DNA of 64,000 nt from Dyella amyloliquefaciens (GCF_004296575.1 NZ_SAYT01000010.1:1-64000); one strand, 5' to 3'; counted from the first letter of the stretch, positions 1 through 6,886 are shown. Notes: a model not told the origin generated them from the sequence alone. Program-made: numbers and translations.

Positions 1-87
1 ATGTCGATCCCAATGCGCGTAAGCTTCATGAGTGGACTCCTCCTCACTGTGACTGGTTGTCTCGCAACTCCAGTCTGGCACTCTTAG
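1..87 (+). other. short lipoprotein-like reading frame, possibly partial
   Basis: The first codon of the window is ATG and the frame runs 28 codons to TAG. It has a hydrophobic stretch ending in LTVTGC, which fits a lipobox, but only eight residues follow the cysteine. Without upstream sequence it cannot be decided whether this is a complete tiny lipoprotein, the tail of a longer gene, or a truncated cassette gene. It lies just before the first array hairpin, in the same orientation as all array genes. Confidence 0.25.
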
Positions 88-111
88 ATGCCGAGGGTGG
101 GGAGGAGTCCA

Positions 112-140
112 TCCCATTGCTTTCGACCCGTCACGGACAT
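112..140 (+). repeat. array hairpin repeat, copy 1 (degenerate)
   Basis: It keeps the loop core GCTTTCGACCC and the right half CGGACAT, but the left arm has decayed, so only a weak hairpin remains. It sits between the lipoprotein-like frame and the first full array gene. Confidence 0.6.
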
Positions 141-197
141 CACAGAGTATGTCGGCCTCATCGAGAGTTCTAAACTTCGGCGCCTTAAGGGGGAGCA

Positions 198-713
198 ATG
201 GCAGGGATATTTGGTAACACCGAGCGTGCCGTCTACGAAATTCGCTACTCGGTCTGGAAGAACGTGGCTGTATTTATTCTTTGCCTTGGCTTGGACCTCG
301 CAGCCCTGTTAGTGCTTCTTTCACCTTCACATAGAGACTGGCCTTCAGTAGCAGGGGCGCTCTTCTTCGGTGCCGGTGCCGCCCTATTTGGGTTCAGGGC
401 CTTCGGCAGGCGCATCAAGATATATGCCGACAGCCAAGGTATTCAGGATTTTCGCAATCGTTATGGAGCGATCGCCTGGAGCGAGATTGGTTCGGTCACG
501 ACAAGGACCGTCAAAGGCATCACCTACCTGACTCTCTACTTTCGCAACTCCGCCAAGTGGCTGCAACGATCACCAAGCTGGACACAGTGGATCGTAACTA
601 AGACCAAGATGAAGATGAGCGCCACAATATCTCTCCAGAATACGGATGTTGACGAGCGGCAGTTCGTCCGATTCGTTGACGCGAGGGTCGCGGTAGCTTC
701 AGCGAACGGTTGA
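198..713 (+). CDS. STM3941-like two-TM membrane protein
   Basis: A 171-residue protein with two hydrophobic segments (about residues 21-41 and 48-68), a basic stretch (FGRRIK), then about 100 soluble residues rich in beta-strand pattern that look like a PH-type cytoplasmic domain. This layout resembles the STM3941 family, whose function is not established; the assignment is from memory of the architecture, not an alignment. The start is chosen because GGGGGAG lies four bases before the ATG. It is the first complete gene of the hairpin-delimited array, and hairpins precede and follow it. The frameshifted gene at 7428 has the same plan. Confidence 0.55.
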   Translation: MAGIFGNTERAVYEIRYSVWKNVAVFILCLGLDLAALLVLLSPSHRDWPSVAGALFFGAGAALFGFRAFGRRIKIYADSQGIQDFRNRYGAIAWSEIGSVTTRTVKGITYLTLYFRNSAKWLQRSPSWTQWIVTKTKMKMSATISLQNTDVDERQFVRFVDARVAVASANG

Positions 714-729
714 TCAGGCGTGACCCGTT

Positions 730-759
730 AAGGTCCGCTTTCGACCCATAGCAGACCTT
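730..759 (+). repeat. array hairpin repeat, copy 2
   Basis: Arms AAGGTC and GACCTT enclose CGCTTTCGACCC. One inner-stem mismatch (GCAG for GCGG). It lies just before the AGGAGG of the next gene. Confidence 0.85.
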
Positions 760-776
760 TTTACATAGGAGGTTGC

Positions 777-1127
777 ATGACTGCCAATGACATATGGGAC
801 TATCACGCAGCTACGGGGTGTCCGCTGGGGCGCGCGCAAGAATTGCTCTCAGCGATGCCACCCGATATTCGAGAGCGCGTCCTGTTGGCAGTCCGGCAGA
901 GGAGCAGCGTAAAGCTACTGGTCGACCCGATCGAGACAGATTTGGTGCTGGCGGGAAAGGTTCGTGAGGCCGCTGATGAGGCAAGCAGAGCGGCCGATCT
1001 GGCGGGACACCAAGGTAGGGGGCGATGCCACGTTGTTTGGGCGATGCAAAAGAAGATCTTGGCTGAGCGCCACGGCATTGCCTGGTTCTCACCCAGGGAA
1101 ATGAATCCTGAGGTGACCTTCGACTAG
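777..1127 (+). CDS. hypothetical array protein, 116 aa
   Basis: Soluble protein with no signal peptide or membrane segment. The N-terminal half is helical with conserved-looking hydrophobics, and the C-terminal third contains an AMQKKILAERHGI helix and ends in an acidic tail. I do not recognise the family. The start is strongly supported by AGGAGG six bases before the ATG. It is a single gene between hairpin copies 2 and 3, so it carries its own translation signals and probably depends on read-through transcription or a promoter within the short 5' gap. Confidence 0.75.
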   Translation: MTANDIWDYHAATGCPLGRAQELLSAMPPDIRERVLLAVRQRSSVKLLVDPIETDLVLAGKVREAADEASRAADLAGHQGRGRCHVVWAMQKKILAERHGIAWFSPREMNPEVTFD

Positions 1128-1133
1128 GGTGGC

Positions 1134-1165
1134 TAACGTCCGCTTCCGACCCGAAGCGGACCTTA
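1134..1165 (+). repeat. array hairpin repeat, copy 3
   Basis: The most perfect copy: 9-bp arms GTCCGCTTC and GAAGCGGAC around loop CGACCC, flanked by TAAC on the left and CTTA on the right. No T-run follows, so it is not a typical terminator. Confidence 0.9.
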
Positions 1166-1213
1166 CATTTGGGACAGCGACCATCGTTGTGCGTTTTACA
1201 GTGAGGAGGGGGT

Positions 1214-1633
1214 ATGACCGGTGATCACGCGCGGCGGTTACTGCTTGCTTGGTTGTTCTTGCTCGCGGGGGCTTTTGTGCTTTGTGCCGCCTACGTTCCT
1301 TCAAGCTGGCCGTCACAGCCAACCTTTGGCGCCCTCGGTGTCGTAGTCCTCGCCTTAGTCGCACTGCTTGGGCGGACAAGGGTTGTGCGGGATTTGCTGG
1401 GCAGGCCGCCGTCCGGGCGCGTTGGTCTGATTAAGCCTCTCTTCCTTGGAGCCTGCGTTCTGTCAATCGTTCCGGCAGTCCTTGGCCTGGCCGAGGTCTT
1501 TCAGCAGACGCCGTTCGGAAGCCAACCACAGGTTCTGCCAAATTCCATGCTTGCGATATTTGGGCCTTATGCCTTGGTCATCGCATATTGCCTTTTGGCA
1601 TCTTCAGGCAGAGGCGCTAAGGCAAAGAGATAA
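1214..1633 (+). CDS. hypothetical four-TM membrane protein
   Basis: 139 residues with four predicted transmembrane segments (about 9-29, 38-55, 74-96 and 108-130), a short basic loop (LLGRTRVVRDLLGR) between the second and third, and a basic C-terminus. No catalytic motif or family is recognised. The ATG follows GAGGAGGGGGT, a strong ribosome binding site. It lies between hairpin copies 3 and 4 and is one of several small integral membrane proteins in the array. Confidence 0.75.
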   Translation: MTGDHARRLLLAWLFLLAGAFVLCAAYVPSSWPSQPTFGALGVVVLALVALLGRTRVVRDLLGRPPSGRVGLIKPLFLGACVLSIVPAVLGLAEVFQQTPFGSQPQVLPNSMLAIFGPYALVIAYCLLASSGRGAKAKR

Positions 1634-1643
1634 CATTGGTAAT

Positions 1644-1667
1644 GTCTGCTTTCGACCCGAAGCGGAC
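1644..1667 (+). repeat. array hairpin repeat, copy 4
   Basis: Left arm GTCTGCTT and right arm AAGCGGAC differ at one position (a G:T pair if transcribed). The loop TCGACCCG is intact. Confidence 0.9.
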
Positions 1668-1752
1668 ACTTTGATATCGTCTAGAAATGATCGTCAGTGT
1701 GACAAGAAGGTTCGTCGAATAGACGGGGCGTTCGCATGAAAGGGGGAGTCTG

Positions 1753-2103
1753 ATGCGCCGCGTGGTAACAGCTTTTCTTGCAACAATCTTGGTGGCCCTG
1801 TCCGGAACAAGCTTCTCCCAGCAATCGAAAGCCGGGGGGAGCACAACATCGGACGGCGCAACGATCGCCACAGCGATTGTCCTTGATGAAAGCGACGACG
1901 AGGCAGCCATAGCGGCGGAGAGCGCCTGGCTCAAAGAGCATTACCCTGGCTGCAATATGGTTAGCCAAGGGCTACTGATGGAAAAAGGGCGCTACTACGA
2001 CGTCATCGAAATAACTACCGCTTCAAATGAGACCGTAAAGACGTACTTCGACATCACCAAGTCCTTTGAAGCGTTGAAGAACATATTTGGCAAACCCAAT
2101 TAG
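1753..2103 (+). CDS. hypothetical exported protein, 116 aa
   Basis: Begins with a typical signal peptide (MRR, hydrophobic stretch to about residue 20, likely cleavage near SFS-QQ). The mature part is a small domain with a single cysteine (YPGCNMV) and the pattern of an alpha-beta sandwich: ATAIVLDESDDEAAI, then an EHYPGC turn, then paired strands YDVIEITT and VKTYFDIT. Probably periplasmic. The family is not recognised. An AAGGGGGAG site precedes the ATG. Flanked by hairpin copies 4 and 5. Confidence 0.75.
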   Translation: MRRVVTAFLATILVALSGTSFSQQSKAGGSTTSDGATIATAIVLDESDDEAAIAAESAWLKEHYPGCNMVSQGLLMEKGRYYDVIEITTASNETVKTYFDITKSFEALKNIFGKPN

Positions 2104-2158
2104 TTGCTCCATCGCGTGATCCATGAAGGGCATTTGTACGCTGCCAGATTTTGGCGCT

Positions 2159-2190
2159 AAAGGTCCGCGCTCGACCTATAGCGGAGGTCC
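2159..2190 (+). repeat. array hairpin repeat, copy 5
   Basis: Diverged copy: left AGGTCCGC, loop changed to GCTCGACCTATA, right arm GCGGAGGTCC. Compensating change in the right arm is not evident. Confidence 0.75.
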
Positions 2191-2215
2191 ATGGAATAGA
2201 TGGAAAGGGACATAG

Positions 2216-2572
2216 ATGGCACATTTGATAGCTTGGGGTGGGATCCTTCTGGTGCTTCTCACTGGCGCATCAATGCTATTTCTTCAGCTCCGGACGTACC
2301 GAAGGATCAGGCATAGATCCCTTTTGGTGGCTGCGACTAGCCAAGCTTTCGGTTTGGTGTACGGAGCATTCGAGGTCGCAGCGTATTTTCTTCAACCGAA
2401 TGCGGCGATTCGATGGACTCTCTTCTATCTCGCCAGCGCCTGCCTCTTCGTTCAATGCACCGTTTGTGTGCTTGGCACCTTTCTGATCTTTCGCGCGTTT
2501 GAACAATCGGTGTTGGGCCTGCGGGTTACACCACCTCCATTCGCGGCGGTTGGTGGCGAGACGCCGAAATAG
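2216..2572 (+). CDS. hypothetical three-TM membrane protein
   Basis: 118 residues with hydrophobic segments at about 5-24, 37-60 and 70-94, a basic loop RTYRRIRHRS between the first two, and a soluble proline-rich tail. The order of helices and the positive-inside loop suggest an inner-membrane protein with a cytoplasmic C-terminus or tail. No family recognised. The ATG lies after a weak AAAGGGA site and downstream of hairpin copy 5. Copy 6 begins 12 bases after its stop. Confidence 0.7.
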   Translation: MAHLIAWGGILLVLLTGASMLFLQLRTYRRIRHRSLLVAATSQAFGLVYGAFEVAAYFLQPNAAIRWTLFYLASACLFVQCTVCVLGTFLIFRAFEQSVLGLRVTPPPFAAVGGETPK

Positions 2573-2584
2573 TGATTTCGCAAG

Positions 2585-2608
2585 GTCCGCTTTCGACCCG
2601 AAGCGGAC
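2585..2608 (+). repeat. array hairpin repeat, copy 6
   Basis: Perfect 8-bp arms GTCCGCTT and AAGCGGAC with loop TCGACCCG. A reading frame passes through it and would add spurious residues to the next gene if its start were placed upstream. Confidence 0.9.
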
Positions 2609-2676
2609 ATAGCAGCATGGGGCGGTCAGTTCCAGGTAAAAGCAAATGTGCCGAAATCTCATCTCAAGGAGAGGGT

Positions 2677-3036
2677 GTGAACTGCTTCAATCATCCCAAC
2701 ACAGTAGCCCTTGGTACGTGCAAGGCTTGCGGGAAGGGCCTTTGCGAAGCTTGCATAGTTGATATGGGGCATGGCTTGTCCTGCAAAGGAGAGCACGAGG
2801 TAACGGTGAAGTCCTACCGCGACATACTTGACCGCAATCGACGTGTCATCGTCGCGGCACCGAGGAACATAATTCTTGCCCCGGTTTTCTATGCCTTCGT
2901 AGGCTTCGTGTTTGTGGCTTGGGGGCTGTCGTCACCTCGCGGGGTCAAGGACTTTGCATTCATCCTTGGCTGCGGCTTCGTGGCATTTGGCGCACTGGCT
3001 TATCGACAGGCAAGGAAGTCGCTGGCCGACAAGTGA
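2677..3036 (+). CDS. B-box zinc-finger-type membrane protein
   Basis: The N-terminal 40 residues carry a cysteine/histidine pattern like a B-box zinc-binding domain: C3, H6, C15, C18, C23, C26, then GHGLSC and a final H. Two transmembrane helices follow (about 67-87 and 92-110), then a basic end. A GTG start at 2677 is chosen because AAGGAG lies just before it and the zinc domain begins at residue 3; the longer upstream frame runs through hairpin copy 6. Proteins of this layout are common but uncharacterised in Proteobacteria; zinc binding is inferred from the cysteines. Confidence 0.65.
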   Translation: MNCFNHPNTVALGTCKACGKGLCEACIVDMGHGLSCKGEHEVTVKSYRDILDRNRRVIVAAPRNIILAPVFYAFVGFVFVAWGLSSPRGVKDFAFILGCGFVAFGALAYRQARKSLADK

Positions 3037-3049
3037 CGCGGCAAGGCAC

Positions 3050-3074
3050 TTCCGCTTTCGACCCATAGCGGACA
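3050..3074 (+). repeat. array hairpin repeat, copy 7
   Basis: Arms TCCGCT and AGCGGA around TTCGACCCAT. The outermost pair is lost. Confidence 0.85.
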
Positions 3075-3132
3075 TCTGGGACGGGCAAGTAAAAGAGTTC
3101 ATTGCTTTCTGAAAGCAGGAGAGGATCGCTGT

Positions 3133-3417
3133 ATGGCGTTGTTCCGCTGTCTGGTTGTGGGAGAGAACTTTCCGGGATTCTTGGCGGGTCTGCGGGAAGA
3201 CGTGGGTTTCTACGCGACTCGGTTTGTAGAGGCGTCTTCTGCCTCTGAGGCAGAAGCAAAAGTGCTGGAGCTGCTGCGACAAGACGAAGCGCTAGACGCA
3301 CCTTTGGACGTTCGATCGCCGGACGCAAAAGTCTATTTTGAGCAAATCCACGAGGTAGCTAGCGATACAGAGCGCGCACCCAATGGAGGTTTCACATTCT
3401 TTCCAATGGGTTCCTAA
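3133..3417 (+). CDS. hypothetical array protein, 94 aa
   Basis: Small soluble protein with an alternating strand/helix pattern: an N-terminal strand (FRCLVVGENF), VGFYATRFVEA, a charged helix (EAEAKVLELLRQDE), a second strand (KVYFEQIHEV) and an aromatic tail ending GFTFFPMGS. I remember similar small orphan proteins with a GFY-TRFVEA motif in other Xanthomonad genomes, but no function is known to me. AGGAGAGGA precedes the ATG. It lies between hairpin copies 7 and 8. Confidence 0.7.
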   Translation: MALFRCLVVGENFPGFLAGLREDVGFYATRFVEASSASEAEAKVLELLRQDEALDAPLDVRSPDAKVYFEQIHEVASDTERAPNGGFTFFPMGS

Positions 3418-3463
3418 GGCGAAGGAAGCATCTCGCGCGCCTTTGGTATTCAACGGTCGACAT

Positions 3464-3487
3464 GTCTGCTTTCGACCCGAAGCGGAC
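3464..3487 (+). repeat. array hairpin repeat, copy 8
   Basis: Arms GTCTGCTT and AAGCGGAC with loop TCGACCCG, the same one-base variant as copy 4. Confidence 0.9.
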
Positions 3488-3511
3488 GGTCCAAGATCAA
3501 TCGGGAGGTGT

Positions 3512-4195
3512 ATGGGATCGAATCAACGATGGGCCTGCATGGTTTGCCTCCTCGCTATAGCGGGAGGCTTGTTCGCAAGCCAGGCATCCGCGAAAGCTGA
3601 GGATCCCGTGTCACCGGCGTCGGAGTCGTTGACTTGGTTGTTGCCTTCCCAGGGGGCAAGCGCCGAGGGAATTCGCTGGGACAAGCGGTATGACCATTTG
3701 CTTTCCAGAAGCGTACCGAAAGTAAGCATCTACCTAGGGATGAGTAAGTCGAAAGCTCCACCTCCACCATTGCTAAGTGCGGTACGGGAGGTAATGGGTG
3801 GGCTTGATGAGTCGCTAGTGGAAACGGACGGCCGGTACATCATGCTATCTGCGTGCCGATTGCATTCGTGCCAGGAAAAGGGGTTTGTTTGGATCGACAC
3901 GGTCCAGGGAGCTGTTGTCGGCGGCGTAGTGCATTTCTTTTACGGTGCCGAACCGGGTCGTTCGCTCCTGCTTTGGTCGAATAAGCAGGTCGAGTCGCTG
4001 CCAGAGCCCTTCCTGCGAGACTTCTCCCAGTGGAATAGCCAATGGCGCAGAGATGCAGCCGACGTGGAGAAGGAGATCGCGCCATCCGTGCCAGTGGCGG
4101 AGGACGGGTACGCAAAGGTTCGCCTTGTTGCACCTGACGGGCGGATTAAGTCGTTGCCTACCACATTTCAACCTGTGCATGACGGTACGGACTGA
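3512..4195 (+). CDS. hypothetical exported protein, 227 aa
   Basis: A signal peptide spans about residues 1-27 (MGSNQRW, hydrophobic core, cleavage near ASA-KAED). The mature protein contains a repeated strand pattern, a possible disulfide pair (ACRLHSCQEKG) followed by FVWIDTVQGAVVGGV, which suggests a small periplasmic sensor-like or inhibitor-like fold, but no family is recognised. The start follows GGGAGGTGT; frames that begin upstream run through hairpin copy 8 and are rejected. Copy 9 follows 31 bases after the stop. Confidence 0.7.
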   Translation: MGSNQRWACMVCLLAIAGGLFASQASAKAEDPVSPASESLTWLLPSQGASAEGIRWDKRYDHLLSRSVPKVSIYLGMSKSKAPPPPLLSAVREVMGGLDESLVETDGRYIMLSACRLHSCQEKGFVWIDTVQGAVVGGVVHFFYGAEPGRSLLLWSNKQVESLPEPFLRDFSQWNSQWRRDAADVEKEIAPSVPVAEDGYAKVRLVAPDGRIKSLPTTFQPVHDGTD

Positions 4196-4226
4196 CCGTT
4201 GAGGTGGTGTGCTTGGATCTGGAACC

Positions 4227-4260
4227 GTTAGGTCCGCTTCCGACCCAGAGCGGACCTTAC
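4227..4260 (+). repeat. array hairpin repeat, copy 9 (longest palindrome)
   Basis: The arms extend to 12 bp, GTTAGGTCCGCT and AGCGGACCTTAC, with one mismatch. This copy best shows the full element, including the outer TAAGG/CCTTA extension. Confidence 0.9.
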
Positions 4261-4337
4261 TCGAGCACATATTTGGCACCAAAAGGGCATTCGGATTTGT
4301 GAGGATGTGACGGACGCAACGCAGTGGAGAAGGGCTT

Positions 4338-4787
4338 ATGGAAGAAACCAAATCCGTCCGGGTAGCGCAAATTGCTGATGCGGAACAAATCGCAGCATGC
4401 CTGTCGTCTTTGGGATACGGAACCAGCTCAGCACTCGTACGAGGCAGGTTGAATGACATGGCAGAGTCGCAGAGCGATAAGGTCTTCGTCTGCGAGTTTG
4501 GTGGTTTGGTGATAGGCGTCGTCAGTCTTCATGCCATGCCTCTGTTTCATACGACTGGTCAGTTGGTTCGAATCACTTCGCTCTCGGTTCTAGATGGATG
4601 GTTCCGCAAGGGCGTCGGCGCAAAGCTCGTCGAAGCTGCCGAGCGATGGGCTTGGTCGACGGGGGCTATTCGCGTCGAACTCACGAGTGGCGACCATCGT
4701 GATGGTGCACACAAGTTCTACGAGGCGATGGGCTACCTCTTGGCTGAACGCCGCTTTATCAAACCAAACATCTTCGAAGAAAAATAG
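4338..4787 (+). CDS. GNAT family N-acetyltransferase
   Basis: 149 residues with the GNAT fold: beta1-alpha1 (VRVAQIADAEQIAACL), strands FVCEFGG and LVIGVVSLH, motif A (ITSLSVLDGWFRKGVGAKLVEAA is broken here as SVLDGWFRKG then VGAKLVEAAERW) giving the acetyl-CoA pyrophosphate loop R-K-G-V-G, and motif B near YEAMGY. Transfers an acetyl group from acetyl-CoA to an unknown amine. This is a typical passenger in mobile cassette arrays, where some GNATs give drug resistance, but nothing here indicates the substrate. The GAAGGGC site precedes the ATG. Confidence 0.85.
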   Translation: MEETKSVRVAQIADAEQIAACLSSLGYGTSSALVRGRLNDMAESQSDKVFVCEFGGLVIGVVSLHAMPLFHTTGQLVRITSLSVLDGWFRKGVGAKLVEAAERWAWSTGAIRVELTSGDHRDGAHKFYEAMGYLLAERRFIKPNIFEEK

Positions 4788-4790
4788 GTG

Positions 4791-4814
4791 GTCCGTCTTC
4801 GACCCGAAGCGGAC
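4791..4814 (+). repeat. array hairpin repeat, copy 10
   Basis: Left arm GTCCGTCT against AAGCGGAC. The transposed base pair (GTCT for GCTT) weakens the inner stem; loop TCGACCCG kept. Begins only four bases after the acetyltransferase stop codon. Confidence 0.85.
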
Positions 4815-4865
4815 ATAATTCAGGATGCCATTTTCCAGGACAATTGGCTGGAGATTTGCCGATAT

Positions 4866-5555
4866 ATGAGAACAGTGGTCAGGTCGGTAGCTCAGTGGGG
4901 ACTGGCAATTGCCATGGTTGCTGCTAGCACGTTGGTTCGGGCCAACGAGCCCCAAGCTGCAGAAATCAAAAAGCCAGGTCAGTGGGATGCGAGTGCCGTG
5001 TATCTGTGGCCCGGACCCACAGACATTGCCGACGCACCCCAGGGGCCGCGGATCGCAACAGTACGATCCCCTGATGGCAAGTTCGCACTACGGGTCAATG
5101 AGAACGAGCTGGCTATTGACGGTCCGAAAGGCGCAACGGTAGCGCGCAAATTGGATATTGATGACCTCGCAGAGGTGTCATGGGGACCGGATTCAAGGGA
5201 GTTTGCGGTCACCGCCAGCGACGGCGGCTGGGTTGGCACATGGGCGGTGACAGTCTATGCCGTGGAATCCACAGGCGTTCGGAAGTACGACGTGTCGCAG
5301 CCAATCGCAGCTCGGTTTCAAGCCAGAAAGGGTGGGTGCGATGAAATCCCGAACGTCGCCGCAGCGGGCTGGCTTGCCCCAGACGTCCTGCTGATTGTCG
5401 CGGAAGCCCCACCGCATAGTAGCTGCAAGGACATGGGGGCCATTCGCGGATACGAGCTGTCGGTTCGCGATGGAAAGATTCGACGTGAGTACAACTCTTC
5501 TCAGTTGGCTGCAAACTTCGGGAACCGACTTGGAGAGCGGTTGCAGGGTCGCTAG
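4866..5555 (+). CDS. hypothetical exported protein with propeller-like blades
   Basis: 229 residues with a signal peptide (about 1-26, cleavage near VRA-NEP). The mature part shows repeats resembling WD40/Tol-B-type blades: RSPDGKFALRV, EVSWGPDSREFAV and a WVGTWAVTVYAVE strand pair, plus two cysteines (GGCDEI and SSCKDM) that could bond. A partial beta-propeller or calcium-free DPP-like fold is an inference. The ATG is used because the signal peptide starts there and upstream codons lie in hairpin copy 10. GGAG is 13 bases upstream, a weak site. Confidence 0.65.
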   Translation: MRTVVRSVAQWGLAIAMVAASTLVRANEPQAAEIKKPGQWDASAVYLWPGPTDIADAPQGPRIATVRSPDGKFALRVNENELAIDGPKGATVARKLDIDDLAEVSWGPDSREFAVTASDGGWVGTWAVTVYAVESTGVRKYDVSQPIAARFQARKGGCDEIPNVAAAGWLAPDVLLIVAEAPPHSSCKDMGAIRGYELSVRDGKIRREYNSSQLAANFGNRLGERLQGR

Positions 5556-5560
5556 TGGCT

Positions 5561-5588
5561 ATGTCCGCTTCCGACCCAAAGCAGACAT
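5561..5588 (+). repeat. array hairpin repeat, copy 11
   Basis: ATGTCCGCTT and AAGCAGACAT arms with one mismatch around CCGACCCA. Six bases after the preceding stop codon. Confidence 0.85.
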
Positions 5589-5640
5589 CCGCTACTCCCT
5601 TAGTGCTGGTGAACCCAGTAACCCTTCATGGAGGATCACC

Positions 5641-6000
5641 GTGAAGCACATTGTCAAGGTAATTTGCGTGGCCGTGCTTTTGGTCTGGGCTCAAATGTCT
5701 GGCGCACAGACGCGTACGGTCATCGATATGAATGCTGATCTTCGATTGAGTGATGACGACGCTCACAACCTGGAACTCCAGGCAGCCGACGGAAGCGCCG
5801 ATGCTGCGACGCGCCTCTTCCAGTACTACGCGTATTACCGACAGGACCAAGGCGCCGCAATAAAATGGATGACCGTGGCCGCTGAGAATGGTGATAGCTT
5901 TTCATATTGCAATCTAGCGACGCTCCTTCGGACGGAGAAGGATGAGTATCTCCAAAGGCGCGCTGCATTCTGGAAGAAGAAGTGCGAATCTGCTGATTAG
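5641..6000 (+). CDS. exported Sel1-like repeat protein
   Basis: Starts with GTG, supported by GGAGG nine bases upstream; the longer frame to the left includes hairpin copy 11. It has a signal peptide (about 1-23) and then a short domain with one or two Sel1/TPR-like helical repeats (ADGSADAATRLFQYY, DQGAAIKWMTVAAENGD, FSYCNLATLL). Sel1 repeats mediate protein contacts. At 119 residues it is much shorter than most Sel1 proteins. A second, startless frame begins ten bases after its stop, before the next hairpin. Confidence 0.7.
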   Translation: MKHIVKVICVAVLLVWAQMSGAQTRTVIDMNADLRLSDDDAHNLELQAADGSADAATRLFQYYAYYRQDQGAAIKWMTVAAENGDSFSYCNLATLLRTEKDEYLQRRAAFWKKKCESAD

Positions 6001-6009
6001 AGCAACTAG

Positions 6010-6255
6010 GTTCTTGCTTGCGCTGCAGCAACTACCTACGGGAGCCGATTCGGTCGCTTCATAGCCTATTGCCAGACGCCATTTCGGCTCGTTCTCGTTG
6101 TTCCTTCCTTCTTTCCAATCGCATACCTGCTTGGAGAGCACCTTGGCCTTTACGGAGGGGTGGCACTCGTACTCCTAACTGAGGCTTGGAAGATCGTCAC
6201 CTTGGCTAAAGAAGCCCGCATGAACAGAGGCTCCCTCGCCCAGGCGACTCCGTGA
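6010..6255 (+). pseudogene. startless fragment of a membrane protein gene
   Basis: An 81-codon frame opens after a TAG and ends in TGA. It contains no ATG, GTG or TTG in the first third, yet it reads like protein: AYCQTPFRLVLVVPSFFPIA then LGEHLGLYGGVALVLLTEAW, i.e. two adjacent hydrophobic helices with a basic tail (KEARMNRG). This looks like the C-terminal part of a small membrane protein whose 5' end was lost. It lies between the Sel1-like gene and hairpin copy 12 with no hairpin in front, so the deletion may have removed a repeat and a gene start together. Confidence 0.5.
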
Positions 6256-6280
6256 TTGTTAGGTTCGTTTCGTGGGAGAC

Positions 6281-6306
6281 ATCCGCTTTCGACCCGGAGC
6301 GGACAT
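6281..6306 (+). repeat. array hairpin repeat, copy 12
   Basis: TCCGCT and AGCGGA arms around TTCGACCCGG. An extra GTTAGGTTCG lies 15-22 bases upstream and may be the remnant of another copy's left end. Confidence 0.85.
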
Positions 6307-6321
6307 AAGAGGGACGCTACG

Positions 6322-6567
6322 ATGAGCTATCTGAGGGAGCTAAGGCGACGGATGAACCGAGACGACGGGAAACTGCTCCAGGTTGGAAATCGCCCAATAG
6401 GGTGCATCGAGGGAGTCGGGCTTCTTCTGTTTGTTGGCGGCATCTGTCTGTGGCAGCTCAACGCAAAGACCGGGCTCAGCGAAATCTGGACTGCTGTCGC
6501 GGGTGCGCTCGGCTTCTTGTTGTGCATTCTTGGGAACGCATGGAGAGGCAAGGATTCCGGTGTTTGA
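6322..6567 (+). CDS. hypothetical two-TM membrane protein, 81 aa
   Basis: A basic amphipathic N-terminus (LRELRRRMNRDD) is followed by two hydrophobic helices at about 29-47 and 56-74 and a short basic tail. No motif or family recognised. The ATG follows AGAGGGA with eight-base spacing and begins 16 bases after hairpin copy 12. Copy 13 lies 14 bases beyond the stop. The tight packing between repeats fits the single-gene cassette pattern. Confidence 0.65.
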   Translation: MSYLRELRRRMNRDDGKLLQVGNRPIGCIEGVGLLLFVGGICLWQLNAKTGLSEIWTAVAGALGFLLCILGNAWRGKDSGV

Positions 6568-6581
6568 ATTACAGATTCGAG

Positions 6582-6609
6582 ATGTCGGCTTCCGACCCTC
6601 AGAAGACAT
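6582..6609 (+). repeat. array hairpin repeat, copy 13 (degenerate)
   Basis: Outer arms ATGTC and GACAT are kept, the inner stem is damaged (GGCTTCC against TCAGAAG). Starts the 319-base stretch to 6886 that has no gene and holds copies 13 and 14 plus a GTCAGGTTCA palindrome. Confidence 0.7.
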
Positions 6610-6610
6610 C

Positions 6611-6671
6611 AAAAGCGGGGTCAGGTTCACTCCCGCCATGCATGAAGTGAACGGAAGGAGGTGAGCCTTCC
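6611..6671. repeat. GTCAGGTTCA-type palindromic element, copy 1
   Basis: Left arm GTCAGGTTCAC at 6620-6630 pairs in part with GTGAAC at 6647-6652. The remaining half is replaced by a 13-base insert containing AAGGAGGTGAG, after which CCTTCC pairs with GGAAGG. The element resembles the ends of REP-associated (RAYT) transposase units common in Gammaproteobacteria. The rest of the surrounding gene-free stretch shows no coding potential I trust. Confidence 0.6.
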
Positions 6672-6835
6672 ATGGTTGCGGGAGGCCGAATAGTTTCAAT
6701 TTGTTCGCGGTTGTAGAGTGCACTTCACACATGCCGGACGGCACCGCGTTCCTGGTGGAGCTGATCATGACCGGAAGAGCGGAACAACGGCGTGTCACGT
6801 TGGGAAACTCAGTCTCATATAGCAAAGCTGCATCA

Positions 6836-6862
6836 GGTTCGCTTTCGACCCAAAGCACGCGT
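6836..6862 (+). repeat. array hairpin repeat, copy 14
   Basis: Left AGGTTCGCTT, loop TCGACCCA, right AAGC then decayed (ACGCGTC). Directly upstream of the AAGGAG of the next gene. Confidence 0.75.
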
Positions 6863-6886
6863 CTCCATGTATGCAAGGAGCATGAA

